Positions 1-8,573 of a stretch of 64,000 nt of DNA are shown here, in pieces. How positions within the stretch are numbered: the first letter of the stretch is position 1; the number at the start of each line of letters is the position of its first letter. The notes under the pieces were generated by a model, which worked only from the letters and a program-made list of their open reading frames with translations, was not told the origin of the DNA and did not search any database. The stretch covers positions 2,976,001 to 3,040,000 of the forward strand of contig CP030884.1 of NCBI GenBank assembly GCA_006969385.1. Reading direction: 5' to 3'. Both the position numbers and the translations under genes were made by a program. This DNA is from Planctomycetaceae bacterium (GTDB lineage: Bacteria; Planctomycetota; Phycisphaerae; UBA1845; UTPLA1).

Positions 1-105
1 GTGTCGCTGGCAGATGTCTCCGGTGGGGGGGCGCGATTCGTGATTGCATTGCCCAAGGCCAGCGATCTGGTGCGGTTGAAATTGACGGATGACGTAGCGG
101 CGTAG
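1..105 (+). CDS. C-terminal end of a sensor histidine kinase (partial)
   Basis: Only the last 34 codons lie in the window. They read GGGARFVIALPKA near the end, which is the usual closing beta-strand of a HATPase_c kinase domain (G-x-F-x-I-x-LP). The stop codon TAG ends at 105 and the next gene starts 30 bases later, a response regulator of the NtrC type, so the two probably form a two-component pair in one operon. The sensor domain, H-box and N-box are outside the window, so the signal cannot be stated. Confidence 0.7.
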   Translation: MSLADVSGGGARFVIALPKASDLVRLKLTDDVAA

Positions 106-134
106 TGACGAGCGCTAAAAGAGGACGGTGGGTT

Positions 135-1577
135 ATGTCACGTGTGTTGATTATCGAAGACGAGTTGGTTCTAGCCAAGAATGTGCGCGACAAGCTGAAG
201 GCGGACGGGTTTAAGCCGGAAATGCGTCACAACTGCGCCGACGGTCTGGCTGCGACGCGAAAGCTGCTGCCCGATGCCATATTGCTGGATATTCGCTTGC
301 CAGATGGCGACGGGCTCGACTTGCTACCGCAATTGCTGGATGAGGTACCGTCGGCGCGCGTGATCGTGATGACGGCGCACGGCAACGAGCGCATTGCGGT
401 AAACGCGATGAAGGCAGGGGCATATGAGTACCTGACCAAGCCGGTTGAGTTGGATGAGTTGGTATTGGTCGTGCAGCGGGCAATCGACCAGCGGCAGGTG
501 AACGACAATCTCGACTACCTGCGTCAACAGGAAGAATCCAACAGCGGGTTGGCATCGATCGTGGGCAACTCGCCAGCGATCACGAAGACCAAGGAAGCCA
601 TCGCTCGTTTAATTCAAGGCGACGTCTTGAAACTCGACGATCCGCCGACGGTCTTGATCACTGGCGAAACGGGCACGGGCAAGGATCTTGCTGCGCGGGC
701 GATTCATTACGACGGTCCGCGCAAGCATAAGCCGTTTATTCAGGTCAACTGCACGGCGCTGCCGGCGACGTTGTTTGAAAGCGAACTGTTCGGTCACGTG
801 AAGGGGGCGTTTACCAGCGCGACGGGAGCCAAGCGCGGTTTATTTGAAGTGGCCGAAGGCGGCACCATCTTTCTCGATGAGATTGGCCACCTCGAACTCG
901 ATCTGCAAGCCAAGTTATTACAGGCCATCGAACATCGCGAATTCCGACCGGTCGGAGCGACGGAAACGCGGTCGATCGACGTCCACATTATCGCGGCGAC
1001 GAACCGTGATTTAAACGAGGCCGTGGAAGCGGAAGAGTTCCGACGCGATTTATATCATCGGTTACGCGTAGTGCAGTTTCATCTACCACCGTTGCGCGAG
1101 CGCGTTGGCGATATCTCCGCGTTGGCGGATTACTTTCTACAAAAGCACTGCGATCGTTTTAAGACACCCCTTAAGAAGTTAAGTGCCGCGGCTCGCACAA
1201 GGATGGAGCGATATTCATGGTATGGAAACGTCCGGGAATTAAGTCACGTTCTGGAAAGCGCGATCTTGCAAACCGATGATCTGATCGACGTCAACCATAT
1301 GATGTTGGGCGATCGCCAGTCCGGCGATATTTCCGAATCTCATATGGATGGTGATGTTAATCTCACCTTTGGGGATGGTCGTCAGATTGTTCTGGATTTC
1401 GAGCAAGGCTGCCCGCCGCTCGATGAAATCGAAGCAATGATCCTGTCGGCCGCATACGAGCATACCGGTGGAAATCTCAGTCGAGCGGCACGCATTCTCG
1501 GCATCACTCGAGAGGCACTCCGCTATCGGTTGAACAAAGCGGCGGAGAATGCGGATCGATGTACCAGCAGCGGATAA
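135..1577 (+). CDS. NtrC-family sigma-54-type response regulator
   Basis: A 480-residue regulator with receiver, AAA+ and Fis-type HTH domains in order. The receiver shows IIEDE near the start, the phospho-acceptor in LLDIRLPDGDG and the TKP lysine. The AAA+ domain has Walker A GETGTGKD at about residues 176-183, a GAFTGA-loop variant reading GAFTSA near 223, Walker B FLDEIG near 245 and a Fis-like helix-turn-helix around 446-468 (NLSRAARILGITREALR). I start it at the ATG at 135, behind GAGGACGGTGGG, rather than at the GTG at 105 that overlaps the upstream stop. Such proteins normally activate sigma-54 promoters after phosphorylation. The Ser for Gly in the loop that contacts sigma-54 is unusual and may affect this. 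The 3' end overlaps the next gene by 19 bases. Confidence 0.93.
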   Translation: MSRVLIIEDELVLAKNVRDKLKADGFKPEMRHNCADGLAATRKLLPDAILLDIRLPDGDGLDLLPQLLDEVPSARVIVMTAHGNERIAVNAMKAGAYEYLTKPVELDELVLVVQRAIDQRQVNDNLDYLRQQEESNSGLASIVGNSPAITKTKEAIARLIQGDVLKLDDPPTVLITGETGTGKDLAARAIHYDGPRKHKPFIQVNCTALPATLFESELFGHVKGAFTSATGAKRGLFEVAEGGTIFLDEIGHLELDLQAKLLQAIEHREFRPVGATETRSIDVHIIAATNRDLNEAVEAEEFRRDLYHRLRVVQFHLPPLRERVGDISALADYFLQKHCDRFKTPLKKLSAAARTRMERYSWYGNVRELSHVLESAILQTDDLIDVNHMMLGDRQSGDISESHMDGDVNLTFGDGRQIVLDFEQGCPPLDEIEAMILSAAYEHTGGNLSRAARILGITREALRYRLNKAAENADRCTSSG

Positions 1578-3103
1578 TCAATCGGGTATTAGTTGCGTTA
1601 GCGAGTTTCGCGATAGTCGGTCGAGCCTCGGCACAAGTTGTTTCGTTTATCGATGGCATAGGTGATGCCACACCAAGACTAACGGACTTAGGAGCGGACG
1701 GTCCTTACAATTCTGAGTTTCAAAGGCTGCCCGATCTGCTTGCTATAGAACTATGTAGTTTTGAACCGGATGCGCCCCAGATCGATCGCTTTACCGGAAG
1801 CGTTGATCAAAGCGGCATGTATATTCGCATCGATGTGATGCTGGATGGCTTGATCAATCCCACAGGCGAAATCGATTTTGATAACGAACAAGCATACGCG
1901 CCCGATGCATACGGGCCGCACCCGATGGTCGGTTACATAGAATTCGACATCGATCACAATGAAGATACGGGCGGTGAGGTTGAGTATCCTGAATTTCGCT
2001 ATCTTGCGACGACGGCGCGGTTTGGTGGATTACCGTCGGAGGCGCGTTTCGATGATCGCGCCGCTCGGTTCGAACAAGAGATCGACGCCAACCTAAATAC
2101 ACAGCCGTTTGTGGAGCGCAGTGGCGAAGAGTTTCATATCGCATTGATCGATGAGAATCCGAGTAGCGTGGATGTGATCTTCGAGCGCCCCGGTGGCGTG
2201 GTATCGATATTCGAAGCGGGCGAAACTTGGTGGGTCTCGGGTGAGTTTTTCCATCGAGCTCATGTTTATGACGATTTGATGGTGATGTGCGGCTCGGGGA
2301 ACAATCGTTACGAGCCCGAGTTGATCATGCAATACACGCACGACGAATTGAGCGATATCACCACGATCTCGCTGGTTATTCCAAAGACGAACGCGGGGGC
2401 GGCGCGCTTCAAGAGTCCGTCGCAAACCGTCCAAAGCAACGACGGCTGTGACGGCAATCAATACTCGATCGAAGAAGCCGTAATGGATATGATCGTGAGT
2501 GCTTCGGTGGCCGATTTCTTCACGCGGCAACTGCCGGAGTTTCAGCTACTGGCGGCTTGGGAATATCAGAGCGCGGCACCCTCGTTGGACGTGACCAATT
2601 GGCGCGTGGCGGCGAATTTGGGAACCGCTTATCTGCCCGACCGTGTGGACGGTGCAGAAATTATCTGGTCGGATGTATATCCAAACATTATTAACGGTGA
2701 CGTCAACGGCGACGCGGTCGTGGATACCGATGATGAGGCCGCGATCGGTGCCTTCATAGCGACCTACGATGGGGAAATGTTTTACGACTCCGACGGTAAC
2801 GATCAGAACGGCAGCGTAGCCCTGTGGCATTTCGGGCCGTACTACTGCGTGTATGATGTGAACTATGACGGCGTAGTTAATGGTTCTGAATTGGTTGCGG
2901 ATGCTTTGCCGGGTGACTTCAATCTTGACGGCTCGATCGATGGTCGCGATATCGAGGCGATTGTGACGGCGTTGATCGATCCGGTAGCCTATGCGACCGC
3001 TTATCCTACAGCGGACTTGCTCGCGATCGGTGACTTGAACAACGACGAAGCTTTCGATCTTGCTGATGTCGATGGATTCATAGCATTGCTACTGGGATCG
3101 TAA
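1559..3103 (+). CDS. Secreted protein with dockerin-like Ca-binding C-terminus
   Basis: A 514-residue protein with an N-terminal signal peptide (VLVALASFAIVGRASA, likely cut before Gln) and an exported middle region with many Asp, Glu and Gly and no family I recognise. The last 140 residues carry several D-x-N-x-D-G loops, such as GDVNGDAVVDTDD, DVNYDGVVNGSE, GDFNLDGSIDGRDI and GDLNNDEAFDLADVDG, each followed by a short hydrophobic helix. This is the dockerin type I / EF-hand pattern that closes many planctomycete secreted proteins. It presumably binds Ca and may anchor the protein at the cell surface. The start overlaps the end of the regulator in another frame, suggesting translational coupling, although the functions look unrelated. 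Confidence 0.8.
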   Translation: MYQQRIINRVLVALASFAIVGRASAQVVSFIDGIGDATPRLTDLGADGPYNSEFQRLPDLLAIELCSFEPDAPQIDRFTGSVDQSGMYIRIDVMLDGLINPTGEIDFDNEQAYAPDAYGPHPMVGYIEFDIDHNEDTGGEVEYPEFRYLATTARFGGLPSEARFDDRAARFEQEIDANLNTQPFVERSGEEFHIALIDENPSSVDVIFERPGGVVSIFEAGETWWVSGEFFHRAHVYDDLMVMCGSGNNRYEPELIMQYTHDELSDITTISLVIPKTNAGAARFKSPSQTVQSNDGCDGNQYSIEEAVMDMIVSASVADFFTRQLPEFQLLAAWEYQSAAPSLDVTNWRVAANLGTAYLPDRVDGAEIIWSDVYPNIINGDVNGDAVVDTDDEAAIGAFIATYDGEMFYDSDGNDQNGSVALWHFGPYYCVYDVNYDGVVNGSELVADALPGDFNLDGSIDGRDIEAIVTALIDPVAYATAYPTADLLAIGDLNNDEAFDLADVDGFIALLLGS

Positions 3104-3368
3104 TCGGTATTCTTTTACAGCGAATTGAATTTGGGTCAGGATTAGTGTTGCGACGCAATCGACCCAACCTTGATGGTCTTTTCGCGGCAATTTCTGCAGG
3201 CCCGTGCTGGTACGTGTTGAACGGGAGCGATTTCGATTCAGATGATTGGTACGATGGCCCTGTTTTTGCGTTTTTTGCAATTGCTATTTAACCTATAATT
3301 GGCTCATAATGCGGAGGCAGAATGAGGTGACAGGCTCGCCTCGGCGGACGGGAGAGCGCCCAAACCGA

Positions 3369-4153
3369 ATGCAAATCGCACGTTACCAGGAAGGCCCACA
3401 TAAGACGCATTCGGCGTTTACGCTTGTCGAATTGCTGGTCGTGCTCAGCATTATCGCGATTTTGATTGCGATTCTGATGCCGGCGCTGGGGGCCAGTCGA
3501 AGTGCGGCGAGGGACTTGGATTGCAAGTCGCGTTTGCGCAGCGTGGCGTCCGAGTTCATCATGTTTGCCGATCCGGCAGCCGGCGTGCGCCGCGGCGATA
3601 GCGACAACTTCGGAGCCGATCGATTTCGGATCGAGGATTTTCAAGAAAAGATATATCGCGTCGATGAATTCTGGTCGGGCCAGATGAATCGTCTCAACAA
3701 ATTGCTCGAAGCCAAGCATCGTTAGTCTGCCCGTCGGTCGGTGGCCCGTTGAACCGGATTGCTGGTGTGCCGTGTAGTGATGGTGCGATCGGCCCACAGG
3801 AAAACGTAAGCACGGGTTTCAACAAACGGCTCGAGCGCAAGACTGAGGTCATTAACGGTTGGACGGTGCAGCGCCCGGTCTATTTATCGTCGAAGATTTT
3901 GCACGAGCCGGATGTGCCACTGGTCTTTGATGTGGACGGTAAGGTGGCCGTGGAAAACGGGCAGCTTCCTTATTACAGCGCGCCGGGAATTACCAACGAC
4001 AAGGCCGTCGATCTGTTCGAGTCGGGCGATTTTTGGTTCCCGGCCAAACGACATACCGGCCAATTGAATGTGGCCTTTGTCGGCGGGCACGTGTTGGCTT
4101 CGAAGGAGCCGGTCTCGGAACCGTTTTGGCGCTGGGGATATTTGTTTCAGTAG
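3369..4153 (+). pseudogene. DUF1559-like prepilin split by a one-base frameshift
   Basis: The first part (to the stop at 3723-3725) begins a prepilin-type protein: THSAFTLVELLVVLSIIAIL is the cleavage/methylation signature (cut before Phe after the helper residue, Glu at +5). The second part, in another frame, runs to 4153 and ends with RHTGQLNVAFVGGHV, the RH-x-G-x(2)-N-x-xF-x-x-GH tail of the planctomycete prepilin family. Reading upstream of the second part in its own frame gives LVCPSVGGP directly after the first part's EAKHR, as expected for the CPS motif of this family. A single base missing near 3720-3723 therefore accounts for the break. The start used is the ATG at 3369; 3309 is an alternative. 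It may be a true pseudogene or a sequencing error. Confidence 0.8.
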
Positions 4154-4644
4154 GCGTCATTGGATCGTCTACTATTTTATAAGTTAAAGGCCACTTTCGT
4201 TCGCTTTAATCCAGCACTCATTCACTTCAATGGTAGCAGACGATCCTGCGATTGTTCAGAATTCTCCCGCTTCGAAGAAATTCAACAACTGTGCCCGGTG
4301 AGCTAAATTTTTTTCCGGGATCGAGTCCGATGAGTCTGATATGAAGATTCGTTGATTGGATAGACGTCTGCTGCGGTGTCGGAGCCCAATCTGCGTTGAA
4401 ATGCCTCGCTGAAAGTAAGTTGCGAAAAGCGAAATGGCCAGATTTCATTGGTTGACCGTGGACTGGTAGTCGGCTTTTCGCCTTACAAATGTCTAAATCT
4501 ACTTTTAGGTTTATGTTATGGGAGCGTCGGCAAACCGAGGGCGGCCTTATGATACCTCTTTAGCGGGGCCGGTTTGGTCTAAATCGCCTCGTAAGATGTA
4601 GTCTGACTGTCGAAGCCAGCGCCTTCGACCTGTTTGGGACCCGA
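4154..4644. other. Intergenic region, no gene seen
   Basis: About 490 bases between the broken prepilin gene and the GH3-like gene. Short open frames occur on both strands, but none has a ribosome binding site or recognisable protein. It is AT-richer than its neighbours in places (around 4160-4320). The promoter for the downstream gene probably lies here, but I cannot pick a convincing -35/-10 pair. Confidence 0.5.
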
Positions 4645-6336
4645 ATGAGATCCGAGACGCTCGAAAGATTCGCGGGGAATATAACGCTTCGGATTGCAGA
4701 GCGGGTGTTCGATCGCTTTCTCAACTCGTGCGCACAGACGGAGCGAACCCAACGGGCCGTCTTGCAACAAATCCTGCAATTGAACGCGCCGAGTGATTTT
4801 GCCACGTCATTTTCACTGTCACCCAAGTTTTCGCCGAAGCAGTTTCGACGGACCGTTCCGCTGCAAACTTACGATACGATGTTGCCGTATATCGAACGGA
4901 TGAAGGCAGGGCACGCACAATCGTTGCTGGGTCCGTCGCAGCAACTGCAGATGTTTGCCCTGACGAGCGGGACGACGGCCGAGCCGAAGCATATACCGGT
5001 CACATCACTATCGCTGAAAGAGTACAAACGCGGTTGGACGATATTCGGCGTCAAGGCGTATCTCGATTGCCCGGACGCGTTGTTTCGACCGATCTTGCAG
5101 ATTGCAACGCGCGCGGTTGAAGCCCATACGGTAGGCGGCATACCGTGCGGATCAACGAGCGGGCTCGCCTCTCGCACCCAGAAGTGGCTCGTGCGCCGAC
5201 GGTATGCGATACCGGCGTGCGTGACGGATATTCCCGATCGATTGAGTCGTGCCTATACGATCCTGCGGTTGTCTATGGGGCAGGATGTGGCATTTGTGGT
5301 GACGGCATCGCCGGCGACGCAGGCGTTTATCGCGGGCGTGGGGGACAAGTTTGCGGAGTCTTTGATCGAAGATATTCGAATTGGCCGGATGTCCACTGCG
5401 TTTGATATTCCGGAAGAAGTACATCGAGCGCTGAGCAAGCAATTGCAACCGAACCCGACTGCGGCGGATCGACTTGCAGCGATCCATCGAGATCGCGGTC
5501 GCCTGTTGCCGCGCGATTACTGGAATCTTGAGTTTCTGGTGCATTGGACTGACGGAACGATGGGTTTGCAGGATGACGAAGTCAACGCGTGGTATGGCGA
5601 TGTTCCACGGCGGGAGTTGGGGCTTATCTCCAGTGAAGGTCGGATAACGATCCCATTGCATGCGGAGCGGCGTGGCGGTGTGTTGGATGTGCAGGGAACG
5701 TTCTTTGAGTTCATTCCACTGGAGCATGCTCACGAGGACCAACCGCATACGGAGCTTGCGCAAGAAGTTGAGGTGGGGCGGTGCTACGTTCCAGTGCTAA
5801 CAACGGTTGGCGGTCTGGTGCGGTATCGAACAGAAGATGTCTTGCGGGTGATCGATCGTCAGGGAGAGGCGCCAGTGCTGCGGTTTCTAAATCGTCGCAG
5901 TCAGATTGCTTCGATTGCGACCGAAACGGTGATGGAGAATGACGTCGTCGAATCGATGCGCGTTTGCATTGACGGCGGGGTGACAATGTCACGACGGTTT
6001 TTGCTTACCGTCGGGCACGACCGGTATCATTTGGTTATCGAATCGGCAGACGACCGTAAACTGTTAGGCGGTATTTCAGAGCGGTTCGATCGCGAGATGA
6101 GGCGACAGAATTCGTCTTATGAGGCGGCGAGGCGGTCGGGAGCGATGCTACCGATTGATTGTCATTGGGTTGAACGCGGTGCGGTTGAAGCGTTTGACCG
6201 AAGGCTGGAACAGCAAAACCCCCGTGGGCCGGAGCAATACAAGCGTAAACACCTTGTCCCGACTCTCGATGAAACTAAACGGGTTTTAAGTCATTTCGGA
6301 CTATGTTTAGATCGGGTGCCCGCCCAGCCGGCTTAG
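4645..6336 (+). CDS. GH3-family acyl-adenylating enzyme
   Basis: A 563-residue protein matching the GH3 (auxin-responsive promoter) family of adenylate-forming enzymes, which activate carboxylic acids with ATP and in plants join them to amino acids. The ATP-binding loop FALTSGTTAEPKHIPVT lies near residues 108-124, just after a YDTMLPYIERM segment typical of the family. Further on, VLTTVGGLVRYRTEDVLRV matches the region holding the conserved Y-R-x-x-D that binds ATP ribose. The length is close to the usual 550-600 residues. There is no signal peptide, so it should be cytoplasmic. No clear ribosome binding site precedes the ATG. The flanking genes give no clue to its substrate. Confidence 0.85.
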   Translation: MRSETLERFAGNITLRIAERVFDRFLNSCAQTERTQRAVLQQILQLNAPSDFATSFSLSPKFSPKQFRRTVPLQTYDTMLPYIERMKAGHAQSLLGPSQQLQMFALTSGTTAEPKHIPVTSLSLKEYKRGWTIFGVKAYLDCPDALFRPILQIATRAVEAHTVGGIPCGSTSGLASRTQKWLVRRRYAIPACVTDIPDRLSRAYTILRLSMGQDVAFVVTASPATQAFIAGVGDKFAESLIEDIRIGRMSTAFDIPEEVHRALSKQLQPNPTAADRLAAIHRDRGRLLPRDYWNLEFLVHWTDGTMGLQDDEVNAWYGDVPRRELGLISSEGRITIPLHAERRGGVLDVQGTFFEFIPLEHAHEDQPHTELAQEVEVGRCYVPVLTTVGGLVRYRTEDVLRVIDRQGEAPVLRFLNRRSQIASIATETVMENDVVESMRVCIDGGVTMSRRFLLTVGHDRYHLVIESADDRKLLGGISERFDREMRRQNSSYEAARRSGAMLPIDCHWVERGAVEAFDRRLEQQNPRGPEQYKRKHLVPTLDETKRVLSHFGLCLDRVPAQPA

Positions 6337-6459
6337 CGATTTGACCGAAGTTGGTTAAATGTTTGCTGAGCCGGACTTCACCCTGACGGTATCGACTTCG
6401 CGGATAATCCTGCACGCGCGAGCGATTAATCAACCCGCTCGTCGCAGGAGATGAGACCC

Positions 6460-7059
6460 ATGAGTAAAAACAGATTGAGTGAAAAGTTAATCGCCGCGCT
6501 GGTGACGGACGGTTTCGAAGAAATCGAATTGGTTTCTCCGATGGATGCGATCAGTCAGGTCGGTGGTGATTGTCACATCGTTTCGCCAAAGGCCGAGTTC
6601 GTGCTCGGTTGGACCGGCGACCAGTGGGGCGAAGAGTTTGGGATCGACGTGCATCTTGCGAAGGCAGAGCCCGAATCGTACGACGCATTGTTGCTGCCGG
6701 GCGGTGTTCTTAATCCGGATTCGTTACGCACAGACGAAGACGCCATCGCGTTCGTTAAGCACTTCTTCGATTCGGGCAAGCCCGTGGCCGCTATTTGCCA
6801 CGGCTTGTGGACCCTGATCAATGCGGGCGTTGTTCGCGGGCGGACGGTGACGTCGGTTGAATCCATACGGATAGACTTGGAAAATGCCGGCGCTATATGG
6901 AAGGATGAGGAAGTGATCGTCGATAACGGACTGGTCACGAGTCGAACGCCGGACGATCTGCCTGCATTCAATGAAAAGCTCGTGGAGGTTTTCGCGGCAG
7001 GTAAGCTAGCACCGACTGAGAATACGCGTGGAACGGCGTTTGCAGCCGGGGCCGGTTAA
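6460..7059 (+). CDS. DJ-1/PfpI-family protein (peptidase C56-like)
   Basis: A 199-residue protein with the class I glutamine-amidotransferase-like fold. The nucleophile elbow AICHG lies near residue 110 (Cys followed by His), preceded by YDALLLPGG, and an acidic residue sits early in TDGFEEIE. The order matches the PfpI/YhbO branch, whose members act as stress-induced deglycases, chaperones or proteases. The ATG at 6460 is preceded by AGGAG nine bases upstream. The in-frame ATG at 6451 directly abuts that site and is less likely. The gene stands alone at the left edge of a run of stress-related genes. The precise activity cannot be told from sequence. Confidence 0.88.
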   Translation: MSKNRLSEKLIAALVTDGFEEIELVSPMDAISQVGGDCHIVSPKAEFVLGWTGDQWGEEFGIDVHLAKAEPESYDALLLPGGVLNPDSLRTDEDAIAFVKHFFDSGKPVAAICHGLWTLINAGVVRGRTVTSVESIRIDLENAGAIWKDEEVIVDNGLVTSRTPDDLPAFNEKLVEVFAAGKLAPTENTRGTAFAAGAG

Positions 7060-7102
7060 GGTTTCCGTCGATGCGGGCGCGGCCCCCTTAACCAAGCGCG
7101 AT

Positions 7103-7795
7103 TTACTTGATCGTGTCGTTTTCGAGGTTGTCGCCGCGGGAGAGGATATAACCGGCACCTTGGTGGGTTTTTAATAGGGTGCCGTGTTCGCCAAACTTCT
7201 TACGAATTCTGGAAATATAAACGTCGAGCACATTGCTTGTTTCGTCGTAGTCGGTATCCCAGACATTCTCGAAGATGCGGTAGCGGCTTTGCACGCGTTC
7301 GGGACGCCGGAGGAAGAATTCGACCAATGCGAATTCTCGCTTAGTGAGCGGGACGTTTTGACCGTCAACGTTGAACTGACGCGTCAGCAAGTTGAGATGG
7401 AGCGGTCCGAATTCCAGCTTTGTGGTTTCGTCGCTGGAATGTCGGCGCGTGAGCGCCCGCAAGCGGGCGACAACTTCGACGGAATCAAAAGGTTTGGCGA
7501 GATAATCGTCGGCACCGGCCTCGATGCCCTCGACGATATGGTCAACCTGATCCATGCTGGTGAGCATGAGAATCGGCGTTGCGATCTTGCGTTTGCGAAG
7601 GCTTTTGCAAACCATGGGGCCTTCGACGTCGGGAAGCATCCAGTCGAGAATGATGGCATCGTAAGCATCGCTCGATGCGGCATCTTCCCCTTCCTCGCCC
7701 TCGTGCACGACATCGACGGTCATGCCCGCGGCGGTGAGATCGGCAGCCAACTGTTCGGTTAGCTTTCTGTTGTCGTCGATCAGTAAGACTCGCAT
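7103..7795 (-). CDS. OmpR/PhoB-family response regulator
   Basis: A 230-residue regulator: receiver domain with LLIDDN at the start, the acceptor Asp in IILDWMLPD, the Thr/Ser switch in MLTSMD and the KPFD lysine, then a winged-helix DNA-binding domain (LTKREFALVEFFLRRP, followed by VDVYISRIRKKFG-like recognition-helix sequence). It is on the minus strand with no kinase next to it, so it is an orphan in this window. No clear Shine-Dalgarno site precedes the ATG. It resembles the regulator at 13260-13943 in layout and may belong to the same stress network. Confidence 0.92.
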   Translation of the reverse strand: MRVLLIDDNRKLTEQLAADLTAAGMTVDVVHEGEEGEDAASSDAYDAIILDWMLPDVEGPMVCKSLRKRKIATPILMLTSMDQVDHIVEGIEAGADDYLAKPFDSVEVVARLRALTRRHSSDETTKLEFGPLHLNLLTRQFNVDGQNVPLTKREFALVEFFLRRPERVQSRYRIFENVWDTDYDETSNVLDVYISRIRKKFGEHGTLLKTHQGAGYILSRGDNLENDTIK

Positions 7796-7908
7796 AGCAC
7801 AAAAAAGATACCTCGAATTTGTGCGTTGACAAGCCTTAAATCGCCATTCTCACCGCCGAGGACGGACCCAAGACCGATTTTAGGCGTTCATACGCCTATT
7901 TAGAGACG

Positions 7909-8091
7909 TTAGGGTATTTTGCCGCGTGATGCTGACCGCGTTCCGTGAACGACCAAGGACACGATGAACAGCACGAGGAAGATGAAGAACAAAATTTTGG
8001 CAATCGAGGCGGCCCCAGCGGCGATTCCGCCGAATCCGAAGAGAGCTGCGACGATTGCAATCAGGAAGAATGTTATTGCCCAACCGAGCAT
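7909..8091 (-). CDS. DUF1328 small membrane protein
   Basis: A 60-residue protein, [21 protein letters not shown]..., with two hydrophobic helices separated by a Gly/Ala-rich turn ([13 protein letters not shown]). This is the YtjA/DUF1328 family of small inner-membrane proteins, often found in stress or sigma-factor regulons; the function is unknown. A strong AAGGAGG lies upstream of the ATG. A close paralogue lies at 27280-27450 and shares most of the first 40 residues. Confidence 0.9.
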   Translation of the reverse strand: MLGWAITFFLIAIVAALFGFGGIAAGAASIAKILFFIFLVLFIVSLVVHGTRSASRGKIP

Positions 8092-8151
8092 AGTAGCCTC
8101 CTTTTGGCTAGCGTCTGTGATGGTAAATGCAGTTTAGGGAATGTCCGTCTG

Positions 8152-8355
8152 TTAGCATTTGCAGGTCGAGCAGAATTCGTCGATTTCTTTCTCGACCTGC
8201 TCCTTGGTCTTGCCGTAGCGCTCTTGAAGAATGCCGGCGAGTTCTTCGCGGCGACCTTCGAGGCGATCGACATCGTCGTCGGTGAGTTTGCCCCACTTTT
8301 GTTGTGCCTGACCTTTTACTTGCTTCCAGTTGCCTTTGATCTGATCCCAGTTCAT
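8152..8355 (-). CDS. CsbD-like general stress protein
   Basis: A short hydrophilic, charged protein of 67 residues starting MNWDQIKGNWKQVKGQ, with the KGxxK-x-G-x-LTDDD pattern of the CsbD family (general stress proteins of unknown mechanism in many bacteria). I use the ATG at 8355, seven codons inside the longest frame, because AAGGAC sits eight bases upstream and because family members start at this point. It ends with CSTCKC, an unusual Cys-rich tail for the family. It lies upstream of the DUF1328 gene on the same strand and may be co-transcribed with it. Confidence 0.88.
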   Translation of the reverse strand: MNWDQIKGNWKQVKGQAQQKWGKLTDDDVDRLEGRREELAGILQERYGKTKEQVEKEIDEFCSTCKC

Positions 8356-8573
8356 GGTCGATGTCCTTTCTGACATTTTTACGCTTTCCCTTCCCTCACC
8401 AGCTAATCAAAGATTAGCGGGCCAAGATTTTCGTCACTTCACTGGTTGTCTAAAATTTTGTTAACATCGGTTCATGATGTCTTCATCCGTGGCGTGCTAT
8501 ATATGGCAGGTTTTTAATAGGATGGGTTATGTCCATAATTTCGGTCGGTTTCGGCGGGCCATGGGGGAAATGA

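Noticed and set aside
3275..3299. TATAAT box with an upstream TTGCAA before the prepilin gene
   Set aside because: The spacing is only 13 bases, too short for a normal sigma-70 promoter.
7184..7762. 192-codon plus-strand frame opposite the OmpR-type regulator
   Set aside because: It is the reverse strand of a clear response-regulator gene.
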